From: CAWAYH01 sp963786195 | Lineage (GTDB): Bacteria; Acidobacteriota; Vicinamibacteria; Vicinamibacterales; 2-12-FULL-66-21 | NCBI GenBank assembly: GCA_963786195.1 | Contig: CAWAYH010000002.1 | Span: 124,001 to 188,000, forward strand | Direction of reading: 5' to 3' | DNA length: 64,000 nt | Shown here: in pieces, positions 43,234 through 51,225 of the stretch | Layout: the number at the start of each line of letters is the position of its first letter | How positions within the stretch are numbered: position 1 is the first letter of the stretch | Position numbers and translations under genes: made by a program | The notes under the pieces: generated by a model | Told to the model about the DNA's origin: nothing | The model's input: only the letters and a program-made list of their open reading frames with translations | Databases searched by the model: none

Positions 43234-44150
43234 GCCGTTCGTACGATTCCGTCTGTTCGTGCGCGTGGTAGGAGCTCCGAACGAGCGGTCCGGATTCGAC
43301 GTGGCCGAATCCGAAGTCGAGCGCGATGCGTTTCAGCTCGGCGAATTCAGCAGGCGTGTAGTACCGCGTCATCGGCAGGTTGGCCGCCGACGGCCGCAGG
43401 TACTGGCCGATCGTCACGATTTGACAGCCTGCCGATCGCAGGTCCCTGAGCGTCGTGACGACCTCGTCCCATTCCTCGCCCAGCCCGACCATGAGTCCCG
43501 ATTTCGTGGGAATGTCCGGAGCGTAGGTGCGCGAGCGATCGAGCAGCTGAAGCGCGCGATCGTAGCGGCCGCCCGGCCGCGCGATCCGGTACAGGCGAGA
43601 GACCGTTTCGATGTTGTGGTTGAGCACGTCGGGCCGCGCGTCGAGCACTGTCTGGAGCGCCGCCTCGTTGCCCTTGAAATCGGGGATGAGCACCTCGAGC
43701 CGGCAGCTCGGAATCCGCTCACGCGTCTCCGCGATCGTCCGTGCGAAGTGGGAGGCCCCGCAATCGGGCAGATCATCGCGATCGACGGACGTGATGACCA
43801 CGTAGGCGAGGTCGAGCGTCTGGATGGCGTTGGCGACGTTCACCGGCTCGTGCTCGTCAGGCGGCTTCGGCGCGCCGTGGATCGACGTTGCAGTAGCCGC
43901 ACGACCTCGTGCACGTGTCCCCGAGGATCATGAACGTCGCCGTGCCGTGGTGCCAGCACTCGCCGATGTTGGGGCAGTTCGCCTCCTCGCAGACCGTGTG
44001 GAGATTCAGCGACCGCATCAGTCCCTTCAGGCGATGGTAGTTCTCAGATCCCGGCGCGCGGACCTTCAGCCACTCGGGCTTCGGCTGCCGCGGCGGCTCT
44101 CCAGGCCGCTTCTTGCGGCCTCGAATGAAGTTCAAGGGGGCGACCGGCAT
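43214..44150 (-). CDS. lipA: Lipoyl synthase (one frameshift)
   Basis: Radical-SAM enzyme that inserts two sulfurs into octanoyl-lysine to give lipoyl groups, as needed by the E2 encoded just upstream on the other strand. The auxiliary cluster motif is CEEANCPNIGEC and the radical-SAM motif is CTRSCGYC. Downstream marks are VITSVDRDDLPDCGASHF, LNHNIETV and SGLMVGLGEE. The C-terminal SSYHAHEQTESY holds the usual Ser. A frameshift near 43855 follows NVDPRRAEAA. Length about 310 residues is normal. No lipB is present in the window. Confidence 0.94.
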
Positions 44151-44169
44151 CGGTGAGTAGTCCCTTGAT

Positions 44170-44175
44170 TATACT
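44170..44175 (+). promoter_or_regulatory. -10 element TATACT, predicted leaderless start
   Basis: TATACT ends six bases before the ATG at 44182 of the metal-dependent hydrolase gene. The intervening CTGCCCCC is no ribosome-binding site, so a transcript starting at the ATG is likely. The -35 is weak. Confidence 0.5.
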
Positions 44176-44181
44176 GCCCCC

Positions 44182-44880
44182 ATGTCTCTCTCCATTACCT
44201 GGCTGGGCCACGCGACGTTCATCGTCACGACTCCATCGGGCAAGCGCATCGTCATGGATCCCTGGCTGGAGGGGAACCCGATGTGCCCGCCGCAGGCCAA
44301 GCGAATCGGCAAGGCGGATCTGATCCTGCTGACGCACGGCCACTCCGATCACTCGGGAGACGTCGTCAGCGTGGCGCGGGCGACGAACGCGCCGGTGGTG
44401 GCCATCTACGAGCTCGCGCTGTGGCTCGAACGCAAGGGGCTGCAGAACGTCCACGGGATGGGAATCGGAGGCACGCTCTCCATCGGCGGGCTCGAGGTGA
44501 CGATGACACCGGCCGTCCATTCGAGCAGTGTCGTCGAGAACGGCGTGAGCGTGTATCTGGGCGAGGCAACCGGCTTCGTCGTCCGGCTGGAGAACGGTCG
44601 ATCGTTCTACTTTGCGGGCGACACGGCGCTCTTCGGTGACATGCGACTGATCGCGGAGATGCACGCGCCGGAGATTGCGTTTCTTCCGATTGGCGACCAC
44701 TACACGATGGGACCGGACGCCGCCGCCCGCGCGTGCCGGCTGCTGGGAGTCCGCCAGGTCGTCCCGATGCACTACGGCACGTTTCCGCTCCTGACCGGAA
44801 AACCGGAGCGCCTCAAGGCACTCGTCGCGCCGGATGGCATCGACGTGCTGGTGCTGAAGCCGGGCGAGACGGCGAGCTGA
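44182..44880 (+). CDS. UPF0173-type metal-dependent hydrolase (metallo-beta-lactamase fold)
   Basis: 232 residues, intact. The N-terminal ITWLGHATF and the metal motif LTHGHSDHSGD define the metallo-beta-lactamase fold; further ligands lie in PAVHSSS, YFAGDTALFGDM and VVPMHYGTF. IGDHYTMGPDAAARA is typical of the UPF0173/YtkL group. The exact substrate is unknown. It lacks a signal peptide. No Shine-Dalgarno site precedes the ATG, but a TATACT -10 is placed for a leaderless transcript. The next transcript (phenylalanine attenuator and pheA) begins only about 30 bases downstream. Confidence 0.9.
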   Translation: MSLSITWLGHATFIVTTPSGKRIVMDPWLEGNPMCPPQAKRIGKADLILLTHGHSDHSGDVVSVARATNAPVVAIYELALWLERKGLQNVHGMGIGGTLSIGGLEVTMTPAVHSSSVVENGVSVYLGEATGFVVRLENGRSFYFAGDTALFGDMRLIAEMHAPEIAFLPIGDHYTMGPDAAARACRLLGVRQVVPMHYGTFPLLTGKPERLKALVAPDGIDVLVLKPGETAS

Positions 44881-44899
44881 GAAATCCCTCCGACGTGTG

Positions 44900-44905
44900 T
44901 ATACT
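44900..44905 (+). promoter_or_regulatory. -10 element of the pheA leader transcript
   Basis: TATACT, 20 bases before the leader-peptide ATG at 44925. The predicted start is near 44912. The -35 region overlaps the end of the preceding gene and is a weak match. Confidence 0.55.
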
Positions 44906-44924
44906 TGGGGCTGACAGAGTTCGC

Positions 44925-45005
44925 ATGCTGACGATCGCGCATTCGCGCCGCTTCGCGTTCTTCTTTGCCGCCTTTACCGGCCTGGTCAGGCTGGAGGTGC
45001 CGTAG
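44925..45005 (+). CDS. Phenylalanine-rich leader peptide of the pheA attenuator
   Basis: A 26-codon frame with five Phe codons clustered in RRFAFFFAAF (44955-44984), stopping at TAG 45003-45005. Clustered codons for the end product, a stop just before mutually exclusive hairpins, and a T-tailed terminator ahead of pheA are the classic signs of transcription attenuation. When charged tRNA-Phe is scarce the ribosome would stall at the Phe codons, leaving CGGGTAG at 45006-45012 free to pair with CTACCCG at 45046-45052 and block the terminator. The peptide itself probably has no function beyond being translated. Confidence 0.85.
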   Translation: MLTIAHSRRFAFFFAAFTGLVRLEVP

Positions 45006-45038
45006 CGGGTAGCGTCGTATCGTCACGTTGCAGTGTCG

Positions 45039-45077
45039 ACGGCCACTACCCGAGAGGGCAGTGGCCGTTTTGATTTT
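45039..45077 (+). terminator. Attenuator terminator before pheA
   Basis: A 13-bp stem with one mismatch (45039-45051 with 45056-45068), a GAGA tetraloop, and a TTTTGATTTT tail. An alternative antiterminator pairs 45006-45012 (CGGGTAG) with 45046-45052 (CTACCCG), extended by GTCG at 45014-45017 with CGAC at 45037-45040. The two structures share the left terminator arm and cannot coexist. Confidence 0.87.
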
Positions 45078-45089
45078 CAGGGGGTTTCC

Positions 45090-45922
45090 ATGCGTGTGGC
45101 ATTTCAAGGCGCTGCGGGTGCGTATAGCGAGGCGGCTGCGGTTCGGGCGTGGCCAGGGGCGGACACGGTGCCGCACGAGCGATTCGAGGACGTGTTTGCC
45201 GCGGTGGCGTCGGGCGCGGCCACGCACGGCATCCTCCCGGTCGAGAACTCCATCGGCGGCAGCATCCATCGCAACTACGACCTGCTGCTGGAGCACGACC
45301 TGCCGATCGTGGCGGAGACCGAGCTGACCGTCGTTCACAATCTGCTCGCGTTGCCGGGGACGCCGCTCGAATCGGTCAGACGGGTGTTTTCACATCCGCA
45401 GGCGCTGGCACAGTGCGAGCTGTTCCTTCACCGGATGCCGGGCGTCGAGGTCGTCGCCACCTACGACACCGCCGGCAGCGCGCGGATGATCCGCGACGGG
45501 CAACTGACGGACACGGCGGCGATCGCGTCCGCCCGCGCGGCCGAGCTCTTCGGCCTGGCGATCCTCCAGGCCGGCATCCAGGATTACGAGGACAACATCA
45601 CGCGCTTTCTTCTCATCGCGCGGGATGGGCGGCCGCTCGACACGCCCGACAAGACGACGCTCGCGTTCGCGCTGCACAACGGCCCGGGCGCGCTCTTCAA
45701 GGCGCTGAGCGTGTTCGCGCTGCGGGAGATCGACCTGACCAAGCTCGAATCGCGGCCCGCACGCGGTCGGCCGTGGGAGTACGTGTTCTACGCCGATCGT
45801 CGGCCGGCCGCGACGAGCTTCGGTGCGCCAGGGCGATCGTCCATCTGGCGGAGTTCGCGCGCTGGGTGAAGACGCTCGGGTCGTACCCGAAGTGGCAAGC
45901 GCCCCAGCCTCCGCCGCAGTGA
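45090..45922 (+). CDS. pheA: Prephenate dehydratase (one frameshift near 3' end)
   Basis: Monofunctional prephenate dehydratase of about 277 residues, making phenylpyruvate for phenylalanine synthesis; no chorismate mutase domain. Marks are VAFQGAAGAYSEAA, the catalytic-region GILPVENSIGGSIHRNYDLL, SHPQALAQC and the Thr-Arg-Phe motif DNITRFLLIA. The ACT regulatory domain follows (TTLAFALHNGPGALFKALSVFA) with the Phe-binding LTKLESRP. A frameshift near 45815 moves the end into EFARWVKTLGSYP, stopping at 45922. ATG 45090 has AGGGGG upstream. Regulation is predicted both by the Phe attenuator and by feedback through the ACT domain. Confidence 0.94.
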
Positions 45923-45963
45923 CAAGAATAAATATTATTTATATAAATCTCATTATTATAAAC

Positions 45964-45992
45964 TTGACCGACTCAGGCGTCTCCCCTACATT
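45964..45992 (+). promoter_or_regulatory. ilvD promoter, predicted leaderless
   Basis: TTGACC (45964-45969), a 17-base spacer and TACATT (45987-45992). The start would fall on the ilvD ATG at 45999, with no room for a Shine-Dalgarno site. Upstream bases 45927-45960 are strikingly AT-rich in a GC-rich genome and could act as an UP element. Confidence 0.65.
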
Positions 45993-45998
45993 GCAGAC

Positions 45999-47684
45999 AT
46001 GCCGAGGGCCGATGTCCCCGCGCCGCAGCCCGGTCGCAGCCTGACGATCACGCGCGGCAGTCACCGCGCGCCGGCGCGCGCCATGCTCAAGGCCGTCGGC
46101 TTCACGGACGACGATCTGCGCAAGCCCCTCGTCGGCGTGGCCAACACGTGGATTGAAATCGGGCCGTGCAACGCGCACCTCCGCCGATTGTCCGCGGCCG
46201 TCAAAGCGGGCGTCCGCGCCGCCGGCGCCACGCCGATGGAGTTCAACACCATCTCGGTGTCGGATGGCATCACGATGGGCACCGAAGGCATGCGGATGTC
46301 CCTCGTGAGCCGCGAGGTCATTGCGGACTCGATTGAGCTGGTCGTCCGCGCCAATCACTTCGACGCCCTCGTGGTGCTGGTCGGGTGCGACAAGACGATC
46401 CCGGGCGCGGCGATGGCGCTGGCTCGGCTCGATGTGCCGGGCCTCGTGCTCTACGGCGGATCGATCGCCCCCGGGCGCTGGGACGGTCGCGACGTCACCA
46501 TTCAGGACGTCTTCGAAGCGGTCGGGGCGTTCGATTGCGGAAAGATCAGCGAAGCGGATCTGACGGCGCTCGAGAACAGGGCGTGCCCGGGCGAGGGCGC
46601 GTGCGGTGGGCAGTTCACTGCCAACACGATGGCGACCGCCTGCGAGTTCCTCGGGCTCTCGCCCTTCGGCAGTGCGACGGTGCCGGCGATGCACCCTGAT
46701 AAAGATGGCGTGGCGCGTGACGCCGGCCGTCTTGTCGTCGATGTGCTGGCGCGAGACCTGCGTCCCCGCGCCATCCTGACGCGCGACGCGTTCGAGAACG
46801 CCATCGCCGCCGTGGCGGCGACGGGCGGATCGACGAACGCTGTACTGCACCTGCTGGCGATCGCACGCGAGGCCGGCGTGCCGCTCGACCTCGACGATTT
46901 CGATCGCGTGAGCGCCGGAGTCCCGCTCGTCGCCGACCTCAAGCCGGGCGGCCGTTTCGTTGCCACGGATCTCCATGCGGCCGGCGGAACCCCGCTCGTC
47001 GCGCGTCGTCTGGCCGATACCGGCCGTCTGCACACCACCGCGCTGACCGTCACGGGACAGACGATCGGCGACGAAGCGTCCCGCGCGTGCGAGACCGCGG
47101 GCCAGCAGGTCGTGCGTCCGATCGATCGGCCGCTGCACCCCTCCGGCGGGCTCATCGTGCTCAAGGGCAACCTGGCGCCGTCGGGGTCGGTGCTGAAGGC
47201 CGCGGGTTCGTCGCCGGGCAAACATCGGGGGCCCGCGCGTGTCTTCGACAGCGAAGAAGCCGCCGCGGCTGCGCTCGAGCGGCACGAGATTCGCGCGGGG
47301 GACGTGGTCGTCATCCGGTACGAAGGGCCGAAGGGTGGCCCCGGCATGCGGGAGATGCTGGCGGTCACTGCCGCCATCGTCGGCGCCGGGCTGGGTGGGT
47401 CGGTGGCGTTGATCACCGACGGCCGGTTTTCTGGTGCGACACGCGGACTGATGGTGGGGCATGTCGCGCCTGAAGCGGCGACCGGCGGTCCGATTGCCGC
47501 CGTGCGCGATGGCGACGCGATCGTCATCGACGTCGACCGGCGCGAGTTGCGTCTGGAACTGTCGGACGCGGAGTTGCACGGGCGGCTGGAATCGTGGGTG
47601 CCACCGGTGGCACGGTATGCGTCAGGGGTGATGGCGAAATACGCACGGCTCGTGTCGTGTGCGTCGGTCGGGGCGGTGACCTAG
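45999..47684 (+). CDS. ilvD: Dihydroxy-acid dehydratase
   Basis: 561 residues, intact. Dehydrates 2,3-dihydroxyisovalerate and its isoleucine counterpart to 2-keto acids in branched-chain amino-acid synthesis. Iron-sulfur cysteines are Cys57 (IEIGPCNAHL), Cys130 (VLVGCDKTIPG) and Cys202 (CPGEGACGGQFTANTM). The C-terminal GPKGGPGMREML and DGRFSGATRGLMVGHVAPEA carry the Mg/substrate site and catalytic Ser. It heads the ilvD-B-N-C-E block but is separated from ilvB by a long palindrome at 47685-47741. The ATG at 45999 coincides with a predicted transcription start. Confidence 0.96.
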   Translation: MPRADVPAPQPGRSLTITRGSHRAPARAMLKAVGFTDDDLRKPLVGVANTWIEIGPCNAHLRRLSAAVKAGVRAAGATPMEFNTISVSDGITMGTEGMRMSLVSREVIADSIELVVRANHFDALVVLVGCDKTIPGAAMALARLDVPGLVLYGGSIAPGRWDGRDVTIQDVFEAVGAFDCGKISEADLTALENRACPGEGACGGQFTANTMATACEFLGLSPFGSATVPAMHPDKDGVARDAGRLVVDVLARDLRPRAILTRDAFENAIAAVAATGGSTNAVLHLLAIAREAGVPLDLDDFDRVSAGVPLVADLKPGGRFVATDLHAAGGTPLVARRLADTGRLHTTALTVTGQTIGDEASRACETAGQQVVRPIDRPLHPSGGLIVLKGNLAPSGSVLKAAGSSPGKHRGPARVFDSEEAAAAALERHEIRAGDVVVIRYEGPKGGPGMREMLAVTAAIVGAGLGGSVALITDGRFSGATRGLMVGHVAPEAATGGPIAAVRDGDAIVIDVDRRELRLELSDAELHGRLESWVPPVARYASGVMAKYARLVSCASVGAVT

Positions 47685-47741
47685 GGGGTCAGATCTTGGA
47701 TTTCAACATTCCAGGAATGTTGAAATACAAGATCTGACCCC
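47685..47741. repeat. 57-base near-perfect palindrome (GGGGTCAGATC family)
   Basis: Arms 47685-47712 and 47714-47741 are complementary over 28 bases with one mismatch and a single-base centre. It starts two bases after the in-frame codons of ilvD end and lies before ilvB. GGGGTCAGATCTTG-type ends are, from memory, common in REP-like intergenic elements of several phyla. It may also end ilvD transcripts, with CCCCTTCTT as tail. Confidence 0.85.
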
Positions 47742-47763
47742 TTCTTCAGGACGAGGACGCGAG

Positions 47764-49485
47764 ATGAGCATCAAGCGCACCGGCGCGCAGATTCTCTGGG
47801 AATGCCTGGTTCGCGAAGGTGTGACCGACGTGTTCGGATACCCCGGCGGGGCGATTCTGCCTGCCTACGATGCGATGCTCGACTACCCGATCCGGCACAT
47901 CCTCGTGCGCCACGAACAGGGCGCGACGCATATGGCCGACGGATACGCGCGCGCGACGGGACGCGTCGGCGTCGCGATCGCCACCTCCGGTCCCGGCGCG
48001 ACCAACATGGTCACCGGCATCGCCACCGCGATGATGGACTCGTCGCCCATCGTCTGTATCACCGGTCAGGTCGGCAGCCGCTTGCTCGGCTCTGACGCGT
48101 TTCAGGAAACGGACATCACCGGTATCACGTTGCCGATCACCAAGCACAACTACCTGGTCACGCGCCCGCGCGACGTCGCGCGGGCGTTGCGCGAGGCGTT
48201 CGCGGTTGCGGCGTCGGGCCGACCGGGTCCTGTGCTGATCGACATCACCAAGGACGCCCAGCAGGGATCCTGCGACTTCGACTGGATCGGGCCGCCCCGA
48301 ACGGCCGCCACTGCGGCGCGCCGCGCTCGGCCGCGACCGGGCAGGATCGGCGCACGGCGCTCGATCTGATCAACGGGTCGCTGCGCCCAGTCATCCTGGC
48401 CGGCCACGGCATACTGCTGTCGGGCGCCATGCCCTTCGTGCGGGAACTCGCTGAGCGAGCCCGCATCCCGGTCGCGATGACGCTGCTCGGCATCGGCGCG
48501 TTCCCCGCGTCACACCCGCTCAATCTCGGCATGATGGGGATGCACGGCGAAGCGTGGGTGAACCAGGCGATTCAGGACGCCGATCTGCTCGATCGCGCTC
48601 GGCATGCGTTTCGACGATCGCGTGACGGGCAACGTGCGGACCTACGCCCGGAACGCCCGCAAGATTCACGTCGACATCGACGCCGCCGAAATCGGCAAGG
48701 TCGTGGCGGTCGACGTCGGGTTCGTCGGCGATCTGTGCGAGGTGCTTGCGGATCTCCTGCCCGGCATCGCGCCCGCGCCGCGCGAGAACTGGATCGCGCA
48801 CATCGATGCGCTGCGGGGAGACGCCGCCGTGCGTGACATTCAGAACCTGCCCGACGACGGTCACTTGTACGCCGCGCACGTCATGAAGGACCTGTGGCAC
48901 GCGACCGGTGGGCGCGCCGTCGTTGTCACCGACGTCGGCCAGCACCAGATGTGGGAGGCGCAGTACGACCATCACGACGCGCCGCGCTCGCTCATCACGT
49001 CGGGAGGTCTGGGCACGATGGGCTTTGCCCTCCCTGCAGCCATCGGCGCGAAGGTGGCACGGCCCGACGCCGAGGTCTGGGCCGTTGCCGGCGACGGCGG
49101 CTTCCAGATGACGATGGCGGAGCTGGCGACGATCAAACAGGAAGGGCTCGACGTCAACATCGCCGTGATCAACAACGGCTATCTCGGCATGGTCCGGCAG
49201 TGGCAGGAGTTCTTCTACGCCCGGCGCTACGCGGCGACACCGCTCCTGAGCCCGGATTTTTCGCAGATTGCGGCCGCGTACGGGCTGCAGGCGTTCACGG
49301 TGAGGCACAGGGGAGAGGTCATCCCGGCGATCCAGGCCGCCCGCGCGCATCGGGGGACATCGCTCATCGACTTCCAGGTCGAGCAGGAAGACACCGTTTA
49401 CCCGATGGTGCCCGCCGGTGCGGATCTGCACGCCATGATCCGCCGGCCGTCGCCTGTCGCCGAAACCGCAGTGGAGACGGGGTGA
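47764..49485 (+). CDS. ilvB: Acetolactate synthase large subunit (frameshifted)
   Basis: Thiamine-diphosphate enzyme joining two pyruvates, or pyruvate and 2-ketobutyrate, in valine/isoleucine synthesis; about 570 residues. Marks are VFGYPGGAILPAYDAM, the catalytic Glu in RHEQGATHMADGYARATG, GPGATNMVTGIA, the FAD region RVTGNVRTYARNARKIHVDID and the cofactor motif VAGDGGFQMTMAELATIKQEG with NNGYLGMVRQWQ. Frame changes near 48300 and 48600 (expected LGMRFDDRVTG) are probably errors. Its TGA overlaps the GTG start of the small subunit (GTGA). Start ATG 47764 follows GAGGACGCGAG. Confidence 0.94.
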
Positions 49486-50033
49486 CGCCGATGGTCCCGC
49501 ATGTCTTCATCGTCCACGTCGAGGACGAGCCCGGTGTGCTCACGCGCGTGTCGTCCCTCTTCCGCCGGCGGGGCTTCAACATCGTGTCGCTGACCGTCGG
49601 CGCCACGGAGACGCCGGCCGTCTCGCGGATGACCATCGTGGTCGAAGCGCCCGATGCCGCCGCGCTTCGCATAGGGGCGCACCTGTGGAAGCTCGTCAAC
49701 GTGATCCGGGTCGAGGACGCGACCCAGGCCGCGACCGTCCGCCGCGAGCTCGTGATGGTCAAGGTCCCCGCGGACGCCGCGCAGCGGACGCACGTGATGA
49801 AGCTGGCCGAGGTCTTTCGCGCGCGCGTGATTGACGTGGCGCCGGAGTCGCTGATTCTCGAGTCCACCGGATCGGGCGAGAAGATCGCCGGCCTGCTGGA
49901 CGTTCTGCGGCCGTTCGGCGTACTCGAAGTCGCCCGAAGCGGCCACGTCGCCATGGTGCGAGGTACCTCCGGCCGCGCGTCGCTCGGCGAGGGTGAAGCG
50001 GCGGAAGAGGCCGATGTCGCGCAATCAGTCTAA
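49482..50033 (+). CDS. ilvN: Acetolactate synthase small (regulatory) subunit
   Basis: 183 residues, intact. The N-terminal ACT domain (VFIVHVEDEPGVLTRVSSLFRRRGFNIVSLTVG) binds valine for feedback inhibition. A second domain (ELVMVKVPADAAQRTHVMKLAEVFRARVIDVAPE) follows. GTG at 49482 overlaps the large-subunit stop by four bases, so synthesis of both subunits is coupled; ATG at 49491 is an alternative. The C-terminal acidic tail (GEGEAAEEADVAQ) is dispensable-looking. Confidence 0.94.
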   Translation: MTPMVPHVFIVHVEDEPGVLTRVSSLFRRRGFNIVSLTVGATETPAVSRMTIVVEAPDAAALRIGAHLWKLVNVIRVEDATQAATVRRELVMVKVPADAAQRTHVMKLAEVFRARVIDVAPESLILESTGSGEKIAGLLDVLRPFGVLEVARSGHVAMVRGTSGRASLGEGEAAEEADVAQSV

Positions 50034-50177
50034 CGTTGATCGGTTGTCGGTTGTCGGTTGTCGGTTGTTCGGTTGTCGGTTGTCGGTTGTCGGTTGTTCG
50101 GTTGTTCGGTTGTTCGGTTGTTCGGTTGTCGGCAAAACCGAAAACGAAAAACCGATAACCAAAAACCGATAACCGAT
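50034..50177. repeat. Inverted array of CGGTTGT/CGGTTATCGG words
   Basis: About ten direct CGGTTGT words are followed by complementary AACCGAAAAC and AAAAACCGATAACC words (about 50133-50177). The right half closely matches 17333-17378, so both blocks belong to one family. It sits between ilvN and ilvC and could attenuate or stabilise the transcript. The last bases overlap the chosen ilvC start. Confidence 0.85.
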
Positions 50178-51225
50178 GAAGATGAATAGGAACACCATGC
50201 CCATCATGTTCTATGACCAGGACGCCGATGCAGACCTCATCCGTCGCCGGCGGGTAGCCGTGATTGGATACGGCTCGCAGGGACACGCCCACGCGTTGAA
50301 TCTGAAGGACAGCGGCGTCGACGTCCGGGTGGGGCTGCCGGCGTCGAGCCGATCTCGGGCCGCGGCCGAGGAGGCCGGCCTCATCGTCGATCTTCCGCAC
50401 GCTGTCTCCGCCTGGGCGGATGTCATCATGCTGCTGGTGCCCGACACGCGCCAGCCAGACGTCTACCGGGACGCGATTGCGCCGAATCTGACCCCTGGCA
50501 AGATGCTGATGTTCGCGCACGGATTCAACATCCGCTTTGGCGGCATCGTGCCGCCGTCGAATGTCGACGTCACGATGATCGCGCCCAAGTCGCCCGGCCA
50601 CCGGGTGCGCGAACTGTTCGTTGAAGGCGCCGGCACGCCCGCGCTGCTCGCGGTGCATCAGGACGCGTCCGGTCAGGCGCGCGCGCTCGCGTTGTCGTAC
50701 GCACGCGCCATCGGCGTCACCCGTGCGGGCGTCATCCAGACGACGTTCGCCGAAGAAACGGAAACGGATTTATTCGGCGAGCAGGCGGTCCTGTGCGGGG
50801 GCGTCAGCGCGCTCGTCAAAGCGGGTTTCGAAACGCTGATCGAAGCCGGTTATCAGCCAGAGATTGCGTACTTCGAATGTCTGCACGAGCTGAAGCTCAT
50901 CGTGGACCTGATGTACCGTGGTGGACTCACCTTCATGCGGCACTCCATCAGCGACACGGCCGAACACGGCGACTACACCGGCGGTCCTCGCGTGGTCACC
51001 GAGGCGACACGCGCTGAATTGAGACGCATCCTGGCCGAGGTGCAGGACGGCACCTACGCGCGCGCATGGATGGCCGAGGATGCGGCTGGACGCCCGTGGT
51101 TCGAGGCGACGCGGGCACGCGAGCGTGCGCATCAGATCGAGCAGGTCGGCGCCAGGTTGCGCGAGATGATGCCGTTCCTGGAACCCGTGCGGACACCGTC
51201 GCCAGCAGGGGCGGGCGCGGCGTGA
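50176..51225 (+). CDS. ilvC: Ketol-acid reductoisomerase
   Basis: 349 residues, intact, short class I form. Mg-dependent alkyl migration and NAD(P)H reduction of acetolactate. Marks are VAVIGYGSQGHAHALNLKDSG (nucleotide fold), DVRVGLPASSRS (cofactor-specificity loop), FAHGFNIRFG, IAPKSPGHRVRELF, the metal site EETETDLFGEQAVLCGG and FECLHELKLIVDLMYRGGL. ATG 50176 lies at the edge of the repeat; the family usually starts near MFYDQDAD, so ATG 50197 is equally possible. Its stop overlaps the ilvE GTG start by four bases. Confidence 0.95.
   Translation: MKMNRNTMPIMFYDQDADADLIRRRRVAVIGYGSQGHAHALNLKDSGVDVRVGLPASSRSRAAAEEAGLIVDLPHAVSAWADVIMLLVPDTRQPDVYRDAIAPNLTPGKMLMFAHGFNIRFGGIVPPSNVDVTMIAPKSPGHRVRELFVEGAGTPALLAVHQDASGQARALALSYARAIGVTRAGVIQTTFAEETETDLFGEQAVLCGGVSALVKAGFETLIEAGYQPEIAYFECLHELKLIVDLMYRGGLTFMRHSISDTAEHGDYTGGPRVVTEATRAELRRILAEVQDGTYARAWMAEDAAGRPWFEATRARERAHQIEQVGARLREMMPFLEPVRTPSPAGAGAA

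Noticed and set aside
45939..47579. A 546-codon open frame on the minus strand across ilvD
   Set aside because: It is the reverse shadow of a GC-rich gene; ilvD carries all its cluster cysteines and the shadow is Arg/His-rich with no recognisable fold.
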